Below, in pieces: positions 10,339 through 22,915 of a stretch of 64,000 nt of DNA. Location: contig JAIOJX010000004.1 in NCBI GenBank assembly GCA_022376925.1, forward strand, positions 868,001-932,000. Direction: 5' to 3'. How positions within the stretch are numbered: the stretch's first letter is position 1; the number at the start of each line of letters is the position of its first letter. The translations under genes were made by a program, and so were the position numbers. The notes under the pieces are model-generated. The model worked only from the letters and a program-made list of their open reading frames with translations. It was not told where the DNA came from and ran no database searches. The DNA is from Tragulus kanchil (taxonomy: Eukaryota; Chordata; Mammalia; Artiodactyla; Tragulidae).

Positions 10339-12189
10339 ATGACAATAGGTCCATATGTATCAGTAATTATCTTAAACATAAATGGACTAAATATCCCAAC
10401 CAAAAGACACAGACTGGCTGAATGGATACAAAAACAAGACCCATATATTTGCACCCTAAAAGAAACCACTTCAGATCTATAGACACTCACAGACTGAAAG
10501 TGAGAGGATGGAAAAATATATTCCATGCAAATAGAAACAAAAAGAAAGCTGGAGTAGCAATCCTCATATCAGACAAAATAGACCTTAAAATAAAGAAGAT
10601 TATAAGAGACACGGCAGGACACTACATAGTGGTCAAGAGATCGATCCATTAGGAAGACATAACAATCATATATCTATGTGCCCAACACAGGAGCACCCCA
10701 ATATATCAGACTAATACTTTCAGACATAAAAGAAGAAATTGACAGTAACACAATGAGAGTAGGAGACTTTAATACCCCACTTACACAAATGGACAGAACA
10801 TAAAAACAAAATTAATAATGAAACACAAGCTTTAAATGACACATTAGAAGAGATGGATCTTGTTGATATTTTTAGGACATTGCACCCAAAGACAGAAGAA
10901 TACACTTTCTTCTCAGGCACACATGAAACATTCTCCAGGATAGACCACATCTTGGACCACAGATCAAACCTCAGCAAATTCAAGAAAATTGAAATTATAT
11001 CAACCTCCTTTCCTGACCACAATGCTATGGGACTAGATGTCAACAACAAGAAAAAAATGCTAAAAATGCAAGCACATGAAGACTAAACAACACACACTTT
11101 AAATATAAATAATTACTGAACAAATCAAAAAAGAAATTTAAAAATTCCTAGAAGAAAATGACAATGAACACATGACAGTGCAAAACCTATGGGATACCAC
11201 AAAAGTAGTTGTAAAAGGGAAGTTTTTAGCAATACAATCCTAATCCTACTTCAAGAAACAAGAAAAACCTCAAAAAGACAACCTAACACTACACTTAAAA
11301 CAACTGGAAAAAGAAGAACAAAAAAAAAAAAGCCAAAAGTTAGCTGAGGAAGACAAATCATAAAGATCAGAGCAGAAATAAATGAAAAAGAAATGAAAGA
11401 AACAACAGTAAAGATAAAACAAAAAGCTGGTTCTTCAAAAATGTAAGGCAAATCAACAAACCGCTAACCAGACTAATCAAGAAAAAAGAGAGAAGAATGA
11501 GATCAACAAAATCAGAAATGAAAAAGGAGAGATTACAACTGTCAATACAGAAATTCAAAGGATTATAAGAGACTATTATGAACAACTTTATGGCAACAAA
11601 CTAGACAACCTGGAAGAAATGGACAGTATCTTAGAGAAGTTCAATCTTCCAAGACTGGACCAGGATGAAATAGAAATTATGAACAACCCAATGACAAGCT
11701 CAGAGATTGAATTCATGATCAGAAAGCTACCCAAAAATAAACGCCCAGGACCAGATGGCTTCACAGGTGAATTCTACCACACATTTAATGAAGAGATAAT
11801 GCCTTTCTTAAAACTCTTTCAAAAAATTGCAGAAGAATGAACACTTCCAAACATATTCTATGAGGCCATCATCACCCTGATACCAAAAAAGGCAACAAAA
11901 AAAGAAAATTATAGGTCAATAACACTGATGAATTTAGATGCCAAAATCCTCAACAAAATCCTAGCAAACAGAATTCAACAACACATCAAAAAACTCATAC
12001 ATCATGACCAAGTTGGGTTCATCCCAGGCATGTAAGGATTCTTCAATATGTACAAATCAATCAATGTGATACACCATATCAACAAATTGAAAGACAAAAA
12101 TCACATGATAATATCAATAGATGCAGAAAATGCCTTTGACAAAATCCAACACCCATTTATGATAAAAAAAAAAAATCTTCAAAAAATGG
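10339..12189 (+). pseudogene. L1 ORF2 remnant, endonuclease and 5' RT
   Basis: ATG at 10339 opens an L1 endonuclease start, including LAEWIQKQDPYIC. A stop near 10480 and later shifts break it. Further endonuclease sequence with a recognisable SRIDHILDHRSN block is near 10930-10970. RT begins around 11619; 11619-11840 is open and contains [18 protein letters not shown]. The element is interrupted at about 12193 by the ERICH2-like retrocopy and resumes at about 15495. Confidence 0.85.
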
Positions 12190-12193
12190 GCAT
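12178..12193 (+). repeat. Left target-site duplication of the ERICH2-like retrocopy
   Basis: The left flank aaaaaatgggcat in L1 ORF2 is repeated, slightly degenerate, as aaaaaaaagggcat at about 15490-15503, just after the retrocopy A tail. The L1 reading frame continues across the two flanks if the insert is removed, which supports a target-primed insertion. Confidence 0.6.
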
Positions 12194-13599
12194 AGCTTGC
12201 AGCCCCTTCCCTCCAGTCCTTTCACAGCGTCCCAGGCTCCAACCACTTGTCTCCATGGGGACTCAGTGTCTACTGTGCCAAGCTCCCAACACCAAGGAGA
12301 TCGTGAGCTGGACTAGTTTTCTGTGTCATCACTTCCAATGGTCAGCGTGAAAGGCCAGAGGAGGGTAAGAGGTGCCGCACCGACCATGGTTGCCCTCTCC
12401 TCATCCCCGCAAGCAACCTCACCCAGCTCTTAACTCAGACTGCCTCAGGTCTAGCGCCTGAAACCTCTCGCCTCCCAACTTCTTCGCCCAACCCAGGTTC
12501 AGGCACTGGCGTCCTACTTCAGGCTAGGTGGGACACGAGAACACTCAAGAGTCCCTTGAACTGCAAGATCAATCCAGTTAATCCTGAAGGAAATCAACCC
12601 TGAATATTCATTGGAAGGACTAAAGCTGAAGCTCCAATACGTTGGCCACCTCAATGGAAAAGACCCTGATGCTGGGAAATACTGATGGAATCATCTATAT
12701 AGGACAGATGCTGTAAAGATGCAGACCAAGACTGGCAACCAAACTTTATACCTCACCAACGCAAATTTCTCTAAACGCAGTGAAAACAGTCTTCGAAAAG
12801 AAGAAATTCTCTTCAAAAAATATTGAAAATAAAATCTCCTCAGATAACACTGAAGATAGAGTGTCTTCAAAGAGTATTGAAAACAAAGCTGTAGAAGCAA
12901 ATCTGCAGTCTAAGCTATGGTCATCTTCCTTCCTAAAGCAAAGCACAGGTGAAATGAACAAAAATGCAATCATTGCACAGCAGGAGAAAAATAATGAATA
13001 TTGCCCTGAGGATGTTGATGATAAGTTGTCTGAATCAGCAAACGACGATATTGAGGCTGCCAATGAGAACGATGATGAGGAAGGCATTAACCCTAATAAG
13101 GACACTCATGCCCCATTAGAGTTAATGACAGAATTCCTGAGAGCAGAAATGGGCCAAGATTATCATTTGGCAAAAAAATTATATGAGATGATCCTAATCT
13201 ACGAACCAGAAAATCCTGATGCCAAGGAGTTTTTCTCACTCATTGAAGAAATGCTGCTAATGGAGAAAGCACAAAGTCTTGAGGAAGATGATGACAAGAG
13301 TAGAGAAGACAGCAGTGAGAGCGAAGCAGAGTGCAATGAAGACCCCAGTGAGGAGAGCTCAGATGAGTGTGAAGATGGCTGATGGCCACTGCCGCCACAG
13401 GGTAGTCTTCATTTAGGTCCACTCCTGTCCACCGTAGAAATATAAAGAAGAGAGCTGAATTCAGCCTACCTGTTCTTTATTTGGTATAGGGGTCTTTCAA
13501 TTTATCCTTATTAATAACTTTGAGCTCCTTCTTAGTAATTAAGATTTCAACTCAATGTGAGTCACTCAGAGAGTGAAACAGTTTGTGCTGAAAACACAA

Positions 13600-13780
13600 G
13601 CACTAACAACGTGCCAGTTGCTGTGGTATGCACATTAACTTGTTCAGTCAAACAAATCCATGAGGAAAACACTATTATTGTCCCCATTTGACTGATGAGA
13701 AAACTGAGGCACAGAGTGGGTGGGTCATTTTCCCAGCATCATATACCTGTTTATCAGTAGAGTCTGGATTTAGACCTGGA
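13600..13780. repeat. MIR-like SINE in the retrocopy 3' UTR
   Basis: Contains the conserved MIR core-like stretch attgtccccatttgactg followed by atgagaaaactgaggcacag. It was carried as part of the parent transcript. Its second copy at about 14706-14886 is due to duplication D. Confidence 0.65.
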
Positions 13781-13874
13781 CTTTTTGGCTGCAGAACATA
13801 CTCCTAGTCCCTACCATGTCCATCACTTTCAACATTTTTATGTCATTTATCTCATGTTCTTTATAGCAGGTAGG

Positions 13875-14150
13875 TTTTATTTTATACTGGAGTATATTTG
13901 ATTGCACTATTGGGTTAGTTTTAGGTGTAGAGTAAAGTGATTTAGTTATACAGATTCATATACCTGTTCATTTTCAAGTTCTTTTCCCATTTAGGTTATT
14001 ACAGAATACTGATTAGAGTTCACTGTGCTCTACAGTAAGTCCTTATTGGTTATCAATTTTAAATATAGCAGTATGTATATGTATATATGTCAATATATGT
14101 ATATATTATCAATCCCAAACTTCCAAGTTATCCTTCCCCCAATTTGTTGT
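13875..14150 (-). repeat. L1 3'-UTR fragment, antisense, in retrocopy 3' UTR
   Basis: Resembles the L1 3' end read backwards, with phrases such as ttaggttattacagaatact and gctctacagtaagtcc. It is part of the retrocopied 3' UTR. Duplicated at about 14981-15255. Confidence 0.6.
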
Positions 14151-15494
14151 TCATTTTAGCTTCCCCTTTCTTGTCAGAAAATATAATCTCCACACAAGGA
14201 CTTTGTCTTTTTCACTATTATATTGCTAGCAAGTGGACAAGTGCCTGGAAAATACTGTGATAGGTGTACCAAGTGAATGAATGGACTGAAAATTAATAAT
14301 GGTGTTTATATTATTTCTTAAAATATTTATAAGACTTTATTATACTTATATGTATATACTTTGACATACTTATGTATCAATCTTAAAAAAAAGGGCATCG
14401 AAGGAGCCTACCTCAACGTAGTGAAAGCCACATATGAGAAGCCCACAGCGAACTTTATTCTCAACGGTGAAAAGCTGAAAGCATTCCTCTAAGATCAGGA
14501 AAGACAGGTGAAGCACATTTAGGTCCACTCCTGTCCACCGTAGAAATATAAAGAAGAGAGCTGAATTCAGCCTACCTGTTCTTTATTTGGTATAGGGGTC
14601 TTTCAATTTATCCTTATTAATAACTTTGAGCTCCTTCTTAGTAATTAAGATTTCAACTCAATGTGAGTCACTCAGAGAGTGAAACAGTTTGTGCTGAAAA
14701 CACAAGCACTAACAACGTGCCAGTTGCTGTGGTATGCACATTAACTTGTTCAGTCAAACAAATCCATGAGGAAAACACTATTATTGTCCCCATTTGACTG
14801 ATGAGAAAACTGAGGCACAGAGTGGGTGGGTCATTTTCCCAGCATCATATACCTGTTTATCAGTAGAGTCTGGATTTAGACCTGGACTTTTTGGCTGCAG
14901 AACATACTCCTAGTCCCTACCATGTCCATCACTTTCAACATTTTTATGTCATTTATCTCATGTTCTTTATAGCAGGTAGGTTTTATTTTATACTGGAGTA
15001 TATTTGATTGCACTATTGGGTTAGTTTTAGGTGTAGAGTAAAGTGATTTAGTTATACAGATTCATATACCTGTTCATTTTCAAGTTCTTTTCCCATTTAG
15101 GTTATTACAGAATACTGATTAGAGTTCACTGTGCTCTACAGTAAGTCCTTATTGGTTATCAATTTTAAATATAGCAGTATGTATATGTATATATGTCAAT
15201 ATATGTATATATTATCAATCCCAAACTTCCAAGTTATCCTTCCCCTAATTTGTTGTTCATTTTAGCTTCCCCTTTCTTGTCAGAAAATATAATCTCCACA
15301 CAAGGACTTTGTCTTTTTCACTATTATATTGCTAGCAAGTGGACAAGTGCCTGGAAAATACTGTGATAGGTGTACCAAGTGAATGAATGGACTGAAAATT
15401 AATAATGGTGTTTATATTATTTCTTAAAATATTTATAAGACTTTATTATACTTATATGTATATACTTTGACATACTTATGTATCAATCTTAAAA

Positions 15495-16880
15495 AAAAGG
15501 GCATCGAAGGAGCCTACCTCAACGTAGTGAAAGCCACATATGAGAAGCCCACAGCGAACTTTATTCTCAACGGTGAAAAGCTGAAAGCATTCCCTCTAAG
15601 ATCAGGAAAAAGACAGGGATGTCCACTTTCACCACTATTATTCAACATAGTCCTGGAAGTTCTAGCTACACCAATAAGAGAAGAAAAATAAATAAAAGAA
15701 TCCAGATTGGAAAAGAAGAAGTAAATCTCTCTCTATTTGCAGAAGACATGATACTATACATAGAAAACCCCAAAGACACTATTAGAAAACTACTAGAGTT
15801 AATCAATGAATTCAGTAAAGTCACTGGATACAAAATCACTAGCATTTCTATATACAAACTATGAGAAATCAGAAAGAGAAATCAAGGATGCAATCGCATT
15901 CACCATTGCATCCAAAAGAATAACTAGGAATAAACCTACCCAAGGAAACAAAAGAACTTTACACAAAAAGTTATAAGACACTGATGAAAGATATCAAACA
16001 TGACATAAACAGATGGAGAGATATTCCATGTTCCTGGATCAGAAGAGTCAATATCATGAAAATGAACTTGCTACAAAATATCTTCAGATTGAGTGCAACC
16101 CCTATTAAATAACCAATGACATTCTTCACAGGACTAGAGCAAAATATAACACAGTTCATATGGAAACGCAAAAGACCCTGAATAGCCAAAGCAATCCTGA
16201 GTAAGAAAAACAGAGCTGGAGGGATCAGCCTCCCTAACTTCAGTCTATACTATAAAGTAACAGTCATCAGGACAGTATGGTAGTGGCACAAAAACAGATA
16301 TATAGACCAATGGAACAATATAGAGAACCCAGAGGTAAACCCACACACTTATGGGTACCTTATTTTTTGACAAAGGAGGCAAAACTATAAAATGGGACAC
16401 GGACAGCCTCTTCAACAAATGGTACAGGGAAAACTGGACAGCTACATGCAGAATGAAGTTAGAACATTCCCTGACTCCATACACAAAGATAAACTGGAAA
16501 TGGATTAAAGACCTTAATGTAAAAACAGCATAAAACTCTTAGAGGAGAACATAGGTAAAACACTCAAGGACATAAATTAAAGCAAGATCTTCTTTGACCC
16601 GCCCTCTAGAATAACTGAAGTAAAAACAAAAAGAAACGTTTGGGACCTAATGAAACTTAAAAGCTTCTGCACAGCAAAAGGAACTACAAACAATGTGAAC
16701 AGACAACCCATGGAATGGGAGAAAATCATAGCAAATGAAGCAACCTACAAAGAATTAATCTCGAAAACATCCAAGCAGCTCAGACAGCTCAACAGCAAAA
16801 AACCAAACATTCCAATCAAAAAATGGGGATAAGACCTAAACAGGAATCTCTCCAAAGAAGACACGCAGATGGCCAAAAAA
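15495..16880 (+). pseudogene. L1 ORF2 remnant, 3' RT and C-terminal part
   Basis: L1 RT resumes with [20 protein letters not shown], followed by the [16 protein letters not shown] block and then the active-site region [11 protein letters not shown] near 15735-15770. L1 normally has two aspartates here (FADD); the second residue of the pair has become Glu in register FAED. Frameshifts near 15660 and later break the frame. The remainder is the cysteine-rich C-terminal region. Confidence 0.85.
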
Positions 16881-16996
16881 GCACATGAAAAGATGCTCAA
16901 TGTCGTTCGTTATTAGTGAAATGCAAATCAAAATTACAATGAGATATCACCTCACACCAGTCAGAATGGCCATCATCAAAAATTCTACAGATAATA

Positions 16997-17280
16997 GGGC
17001 TTCCCTGGTGGCCCAGTGGATAAAGACACCACCTTGCAGTGCAAGGAGCACCAGTTCAATCCCTGGCCTGGGAAGATCTCACATGCTGTGGAGTGACTGG
17101 ATCGATGTGTCCAACTACCGAGCCAGCGCTCTGGAGTGCATGTGCCCAGAGCTGGTGCTCTGCAACGAGAGAGGCCACTGTGATGGGAGGCCCACACAGG
17201 CCAAAGAACAACGATGGATGAAAATAAATAAATGAAAGACCAATGAAGTGGCCAAAAGAAAAATAAATAAATAAATAAAT
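16997..17280 (+). mobile_element. CHR-like SINE, CpG-rich subfamily
   Basis: Starts gggcttccctggtggcc, a tRNA-derived head with B-box-like gttcaatccc, followed by the body (gagccagcgctctgga...) and an (AAAT)n tail. It is flanked by an 18-base perfect target-site duplication, aaaattctacagataata, at about 16979-16996 and 17281-17298, so it is a clear recent insertion into L1. Confidence 0.9.
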
Positions 17281-17580
17281 AAAAATTCTACAGATAATAA
17301 ATGCTGGAGAGGGTATGGAGAAAAGGGAACACTCTTGCATTGTTGCTGGGAATGTAAATCGATACAACCACTATGGAAGAGAATATGGAGATTCCTCAAA
17401 AAACAAAGAATAGAAGCACCATATGACCCAGCAATCCCACTATTAGGCTTATACCCTGATTGAATCAAAACTGAAAAAGACAACTTTACCCCAATATTCG
17501 TTGCAGCACTTGACACAATAGGTAGAACATGGAAGCAGCCTAGATGTCCATCAACAAATGAATGGATAAAGAAGCTCTGG

Positions 17581-17595
17581 TATATATATATGTGT

Positions 17596-17628
<33 letters not shown>
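17581..17628. repeat. TA/CA microsatellite
   Basis: A short (TA)n run, then tgtgtgta and about 17 CA units. It lies in the 3' part of L1, where such runs are common. Confidence 0.95.
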
Positions 17629-17630
<2 letters not shown>

Positions 17631-18099
17631 GGAATACTTCTCAGCTACAAGAAGAAATGCAGAAAATTCAGTCTTAATGAGATGGATGAATCTAGAACCT
17701 ATTATACAAAGTGAAGTAAGTCAAAAAGAGAAGCACAGTATATTAACACATATATATATGGAATCTATAAGTTTGTACTGATAAATACACATGCAGAGCA
17801 TCAATGGAGAAACAGTCATAGCAAACAGACTTATGGGCATTGGGGAGAGGGAAAAGTGGATGAGAGATATGGAAAAAGTAACATGGAACCCTATACTACC
17901 ATATGTAAAGGAGATAACATATGTCAATGTGCTATGGGCCTAAGGGATCATACATGAGGGCTATGCGATGACCTGGAGGATGGGATTTGGGGGGAATGGG
18001 ATACACATATGACTAATCTGGAATTATACATATCTGTAAACAACAAAACTCTGTAAAGTCAAAAAAGCAAAATGAAAATGCTTGTGATTGTGGAAAAAA

Positions 18100-18985
18100 A
18101 ATAAGCAGAAGACCTCCAAAGAAGACATACAGATAGATGGACAACAGGCACATGAAAAGATGCTCTACATTGTTAATTTTTAGACAAATGCAAATCAAAA
18201 CCACAATGAGGTATCACCTCATACTGCCAAAATGGCCGTCATCCAAAAGTCTACAAATACAAAATGCTGTGGAGGGTATGGAGAAAAAGAAACCCTCTTA
18301 TATTGTTGGTGGGAATGTTAATTGGTGCAGTCATTATGGAAAACCATGTGGACATCCCTCAACAAACTATAAGTAGAGTTACCATATGATTCAGAAATTC
18401 CACCCCTGGGTATATCCAGAGAAAACTCTAATTTGAAATGATACATCCACCCCAATGTTCACTGCAACACTATTTAAATACAACAGCCAAGACATAGCAG
18501 CAACTTGAGTATACATCAAAGATGAATAGAATATCATTCATCCATAAAAATGAATGAAATAATGCCATTTTCAGCAATATGGATGGACCTAGAGATCATC
18601 ATACTAAGTGAAGTAAGGGCAAATATTGTATAATATTGCTCATGTGTGGAATTTAAAAATAATGATAAAAATGACTTATTCACAAAATAGAAGTGGACTC
18701 ACAGACACAGAAAACAAAACTTTAGTTACCAAAAAGGAAAGTCAGGGGCAGTGGGGAGATAAATTAGGAGGCTGGGATTAACGCATGGATACTACTATAG
18801 ATAAACACCAAGGTCCTACCATATGGTACAAGGAACTATACTCAGTAACTTATAATGCCCTATAATGGAAAAAATTCTGAAAAAGTATATATTAATATAC
18901 ACAAACAGATATATGTGCATGAATAACTGAATCACATTGCTGTACACCTGAGACTGATACAACATTGAAAATCAACAATATTTCA
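18100..18985 (+). mobile_element. Second, older L1 3' fragment
   Basis: Begins with ORF2 C-terminal sequence (catgaaaagatgctctac ... caaatgcaaatcaaaacc) that duplicates the theme of 16870-17000 but with more divergence. It runs to an L1 3' end near 18985. It is a separate insertion on the same strand. Confidence 0.75.
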
Positions 18986-19029
18986 ACAAACATTTATTTA
19001 TTTATCTTTAAATTTATTTCATTATATAT

Positions 19030-19290
19030 TTTTGGAGGGGTACTGCGCTGTCTTCATTGCTATATGTGTGCTGCAGGGGCTACTCTCTATTTGTGGTGTG
19101 CAAGCTTCTCATTGCAGTGTCTTCTCTTGTTATAAAACACAGGCTCTAGAGCAAGTGGGCTCAGTAGTTGTGGCACCTGGGCTTAGTTGTCCCATGGCAT
19201 GTGGGATCTTAGTTCCCTGACCAGGATCAAGCCCATATTCCCTGCGCTGGCAAGCAGATTCTTAACCACTGGACTACTGAGAAAGTCCCA
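19030..19290 (-). mobile_element. CHR-type SINE (older)
   Basis: The reverse strand begins gggactttctcagtagtcc and continues with cagtggttaagaatctgc and ggtcagggaactaagatccc, the hallmarks of CHR SINEs of cetaceans, hippos and ruminants. It is followed on plus by a T-run (19293-19313). Confidence 0.82.
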
Positions 19291-19313
19291 AACTTTTTTT
19301 TTTTTTTTTTTTT

Positions 19314-19631
19314 GACAGTGAACATTTCTAACTTTATTCTCTAGTGTGGATTTTAGTGTGTTATGGGATAATACAACCAGCAGAGTGAATATATGATTTT
19401 ATAAATATTTTTATGTAGAATGATGCTAGGTTTTTAAAAATGCATTGATTTAAAGAATCAGGTAAATAATCTTTCAGTTACACAATACAATAATAATCAT
19501 GAAGGTGGCTTCCGAATGACCAAAGTGTGGGAAGCACTGATCTCTTAAGACTCTTCATGCTAGTACTGAAAATACTGAGGTCCAAAAGGGTGAAGTTTAA
19601 GTCTGGCAGGAAGGAACCTTGATGGGAGACC
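19314..19631. other. Unassigned AT-rich sequence
   Basis: No coding frame or recognisable repeat was seen here. Confidence 0.5.
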
Positions 19632-21963
19632 TGAGCCCTCTGGAGCCCAGGGTGGTGGTCTTCTCAAGAGTCCAGGCCACTTTTCCACCTTGAGTTCCTT
19701 GCACCAGAAGGCACTGTGATTAGAGTTCTTACTCTTTTTATTTCCCCCTCAATTTTTATTTATTTGTTTATTTTTATTTTACTTTTTACTTTTACAGAGT
19801 TTTTTTCTTTACAGATGTGTATGATCCCAGATTAATCATATGTATATCCCGCCCATCCCACCCCTCCAGGATGTCACACAGCACCCCTGCAAGATCCCCT
19901 TTTCTCACAGCACAGTGACAATAGCTAATTTTTTCACATATGATAGTATAGGTTTTCATGCTTGCACTCTAACCTCCAGAAGCATGTTTCATGAAGAATC
20001 TCTGCTGTTTCTAGTCCAGCTCTTTTGTCTCCTGGTCTTAATCATTAACAAATCACTTTGGGTTCTGAGACATGAAGCTGATTAGAAGAATTCAATCACT
20101 TATGAACACTTAGTGTATGAACACTTAAATAATTCAATTTTTGAATGTATGTGGTCTCAAAAAAAAGAGAAAAAACCTGTAGTATAGTTACTTGGGGGAG
20201 GGTCTAGTATTAATCTGAGTTTGTGGTTTCATATGCATAAATTCAGCCCACAAAGCTCTAGTATTGCCTTGAGTGGTGAGGGGTTTTTTTGCCCCCTACT
20301 TATTGTAATAATGACTTTGGAAAGATGGAAATTGCTCTATTTTCTATTAAAATATTTCTTTTTATTTGTTTGTTTTCTTTTCTGTTAAAATATTTATCTT
20401 CTCAACTCAAGAGTATTTTCTTTATCACCACCATTCCTGCCACAATTTGAAGAGGATACACATTTTTTTTTCATGAAGTTAGTATTAAAATATCCTCAAG
20501 TCTAGCATTCCTTTTTCTGGTGAATGTCAAAATTTTATAGCCTATTATGAGTCAAAGATGGTCTCTCCTGCTCTTAATCTCCATTGATAAATATATATAA
20601 GTGCACAGTATATAAAGAGCTTCCCCATAACTTCCCCTTTAGGCTTCAGTTTACCTTTCCCTAAAATATCCTGCACCACAAGAGCTGGTCTATCATAGGC
20701 ATCTCTGATGGTGTCTAAATAGTAAAGCCAAGAGCTACTATAAGCACAATGGCTATTTTACCGTATATGGGTTCTTCAATTAAATTGGCATAATAAATGA
20801 GCCCTCTGGAGCCCAGGGTGGTGGTCTTCTCAAGAGTCCAGGCCACTTTTCCACCTTGAGTTCCTTGCACCAGAAGGCACTGTGATTAGAGTTCTTACTC
20901 TTTTTATTTCCCCCTCAATTTTTATTTATTTGTTTATTTTTATTTTACTTTTTACTTTTACAGAGTTTTTTTCTTTACAGATGTGTATGATCCCAGATTA
21001 ATCATATGTATATCCCGCCCATCCCACCACTCCAGGCCGTTGCACAGCACCCCTGCAAGATCCCCTTTTCTCACAGCACAGTGACAATAGCTAATTTTTT
21101 CACATATGATAGTATAGGTTTTCATGCTTGCACTCTAACCTCCAGAAGCATGTTTCATGAAGAATCTCTGCTGTTTCTAGTCCAGCTCTTTTGTCTCCTG
21201 GTCTTAATCATTAACAAATCACTTTGGGTTCTGAGACATGAAGCTGATTAGAAGAATTCAATCACTTATGAACACTTAGTGTATGAACACTAAATAATTC
21301 AATTTTTGAATGTATGTGGTCTCAAAAAAAAAAGAAAAAACCTGTAGTATAGTTACTTGGGGGAGGGTCTAGTATTAATCTGAGTTTGTGGTTTCATATG
21401 CATAAATTCAGCCCACAAAGCTCTAGTATTGCCTTGAGTGGTGAGGGGTTTTTTTGCCCCCTACTTATTGTAATAATGACTTTGGAAAGATGGAAATTGC
21501 TCTATTTTCTATTAAAATATTTCTTTTTATTTGTTTGTTTTCTTTTCTGTTAAAATATTTATCTTCTCAACTCAAGAGTATTTTCTTTATCACCACCATT
21601 CCTGCCACAATTTGAAGAGGATACACATTTTTTTTTCATGAAGTTAGTATTAAAATATCCTCAAGTCTAGCATTCCTTTTTCTGGTGAATGTCAAAATTT
21701 TATAGCCTATTATGAGTCAAAGATGGTCTCTCCTGCTCTTAATCTCCATTGATAAATATATATAAGTGCACAGTATATAAAGAGCTTCCCCATAACTTCC
21801 CCTTTAGGCTTCAGTTTACCTTTCCCTAAAATATCCTGCACCACAAGAGCTGGTCTATCATAGGCATCTCTGATGGTGTCTAAATAGTAAAGCCAAGAGC
21901 TACTATAAGCACAATGGCTATTTTACCGTATATGGGTTCTTCAATTAAATTGGCATAATAAAT
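19632..21963. repeat. Direct duplication E, offset 1166 bp
   Basis: 19632-20797 and 20798-21963 are directly abutting near-perfect copies sharing TGA at the junction. Differences are mostly in homopolymer runs, e.g. caaaaaaaag against caaaaaaaaaag near 20160 and 21325, plus a small change gatgtcacac to gccgttgcac. Confidence 0.92.
19735..19960 (-). repeat. L1 3' UTR fragment, antisense
   Basis: Read on the minus strand it matches the L1 3' end at 240-420 and 17950-18050 (gagaaaaggggatctt..., atacatatgattaatctggg, aaactctgtaaaagtaaaa). Repeated at about 20900-21126 by duplication E. Confidence 0.75.
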
Positions 21964-22842
21964 GACTTACATTAAATGCTTCTTTCTAAACCCTGGGTTT
22001 CTTCACTGTGGAAAAGCAGGCAGGGTCAAAGTGACAAATACCTCTCAACTACACAACTTCAGTGTAGACAGTTTAAGTATTTTACCTGTAATATCTAAGA
22101 CAAACAAAGCAATGTGGAAGTATTACTCTCACATTTCAAACTGGAAAATTACACTAGAAAGTCTAAATATTGAATCAAGGTTAAAAAAGGATAGAAGGAA
22201 TTTGTACCCTGATTTTTCAACTGCCAAAGCTCTTTCCAATGATTCAGATTGTATTTAATAAGGAAGAAGGTAATTCTGATCAAATTTCTCATTTACTTAT
22301 GCCTCCAATGTCTTCAGTTACCTATGCTGAGAAGATGTAATTATTGAAGACAAATTTAGAGCATCACTTCATGCGTTCTCAACTTAATTCCCATCCTTCT
22401 TTCTCTTTTATCCAGAAATTCACATCCTGTGCCATGGCCCAGACTTGCCCAAAGCAGGCTGGTACTTGGGCATCTGAGAACTTTAAAAACAGACCACTGC
22501 CCAGACCTCACCTACAAACACTTGTTTCAAAGTCTCGGTGGTGGACTCCTAAAAAGGGTTTTAGCTAATGTCAAGTACTGGTTGTAAACTGTATAATAGT
22601 TTTGCATGACAGCCATTAGAGGAAGCTGGTCAAATTGGATTGCTCTGTATTATTTCTTACAATTGTAAATCTACAGTTCCGTCAAAGTAAAAAAAAATTC
22701 AACTGAGTATAATTCAATTTTGGTATTGAAAGATAGGAAGGGTCAAAAGTGTAATTACAGTTCACAAAACTCTTGCTTAAATTCCCTTGTTCCTTTCCAA
22801 CTCAACTGCTTGGAAAGTTTTCATGTAACTTCTCTATCTTAA
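21964..22842. other. Unassigned sequence
   Basis: Mostly AT-rich. The short open frames at 21962-22258 and 22344-22568 have no recognisable similarity or splice context. No feature supported. Confidence 0.5.
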
Positions 22843-22843
22843 A

Positions 22844-22885
<42 letters not shown>

Positions 22886-22915
22886 ATATATATATTTGTT
22901 TTTTTTTTTTTTTTA
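22843..22915. repeat. (TCTA)n microsatellite, TA run and poly-T
   Basis: About ten TCTA units, then TATATATA and a T-rich run. Simple sequence. Confidence 0.95.

Larger units (their letters stand above)
12194..15489 (+). pseudogene. ERICH2: Processed retrocopy of an ERICH2-like mRNA in L1
   Basis: The insert has no introns, splits L1 ORF2, has degenerate target-site duplications and ends in an A-rich tail. A frame open from 12717 to a TGA at 13380-13382 gives an acidic protein. Its C-terminal half contains LMTEFLRAEMGQDYHLAKKL and MILIYEPENPDAKEF, then a Glu/Ser/Asp-rich tail, which I recognise as glutamate-rich protein 2. The frame has no upstream ATG near its start; the first codon of the commonly called ORF is GTG at 12780. 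12194-12716 looks like a degenerate upstream part. 13383 to about 14380 is the 3' UTR, duplicated in the assembly. Function is not known to me. Confidence 0.72.
13410..15617. repeat. Direct duplication D, offset about 1106 bp
   Basis: 13410-14509 and 14516-15617 match. The tail of copy 1 is indel-rich: gcattcctctaagatc against gcattccctctaagatc, and ggaaagacagg against ggaaaaagacaggg. This again looks like a noisy contig end. The true L1 ORF2 continuation is the one in copy 2. Confidence 0.9.
16881..18060 (+). mobile_element. L1 3' end of ORF2 and 3' UTR, with SINE insertion
   Basis: Continuation of the same L1 to its 3' end (acatatgactaatctgg ... aacaacaaaactctgtaaa at about 18003-18057). 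It contains a TA/CA microsatellite at 17581-17628 and is interrupted by a SINE at 16997-17280. Confidence 0.8.
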
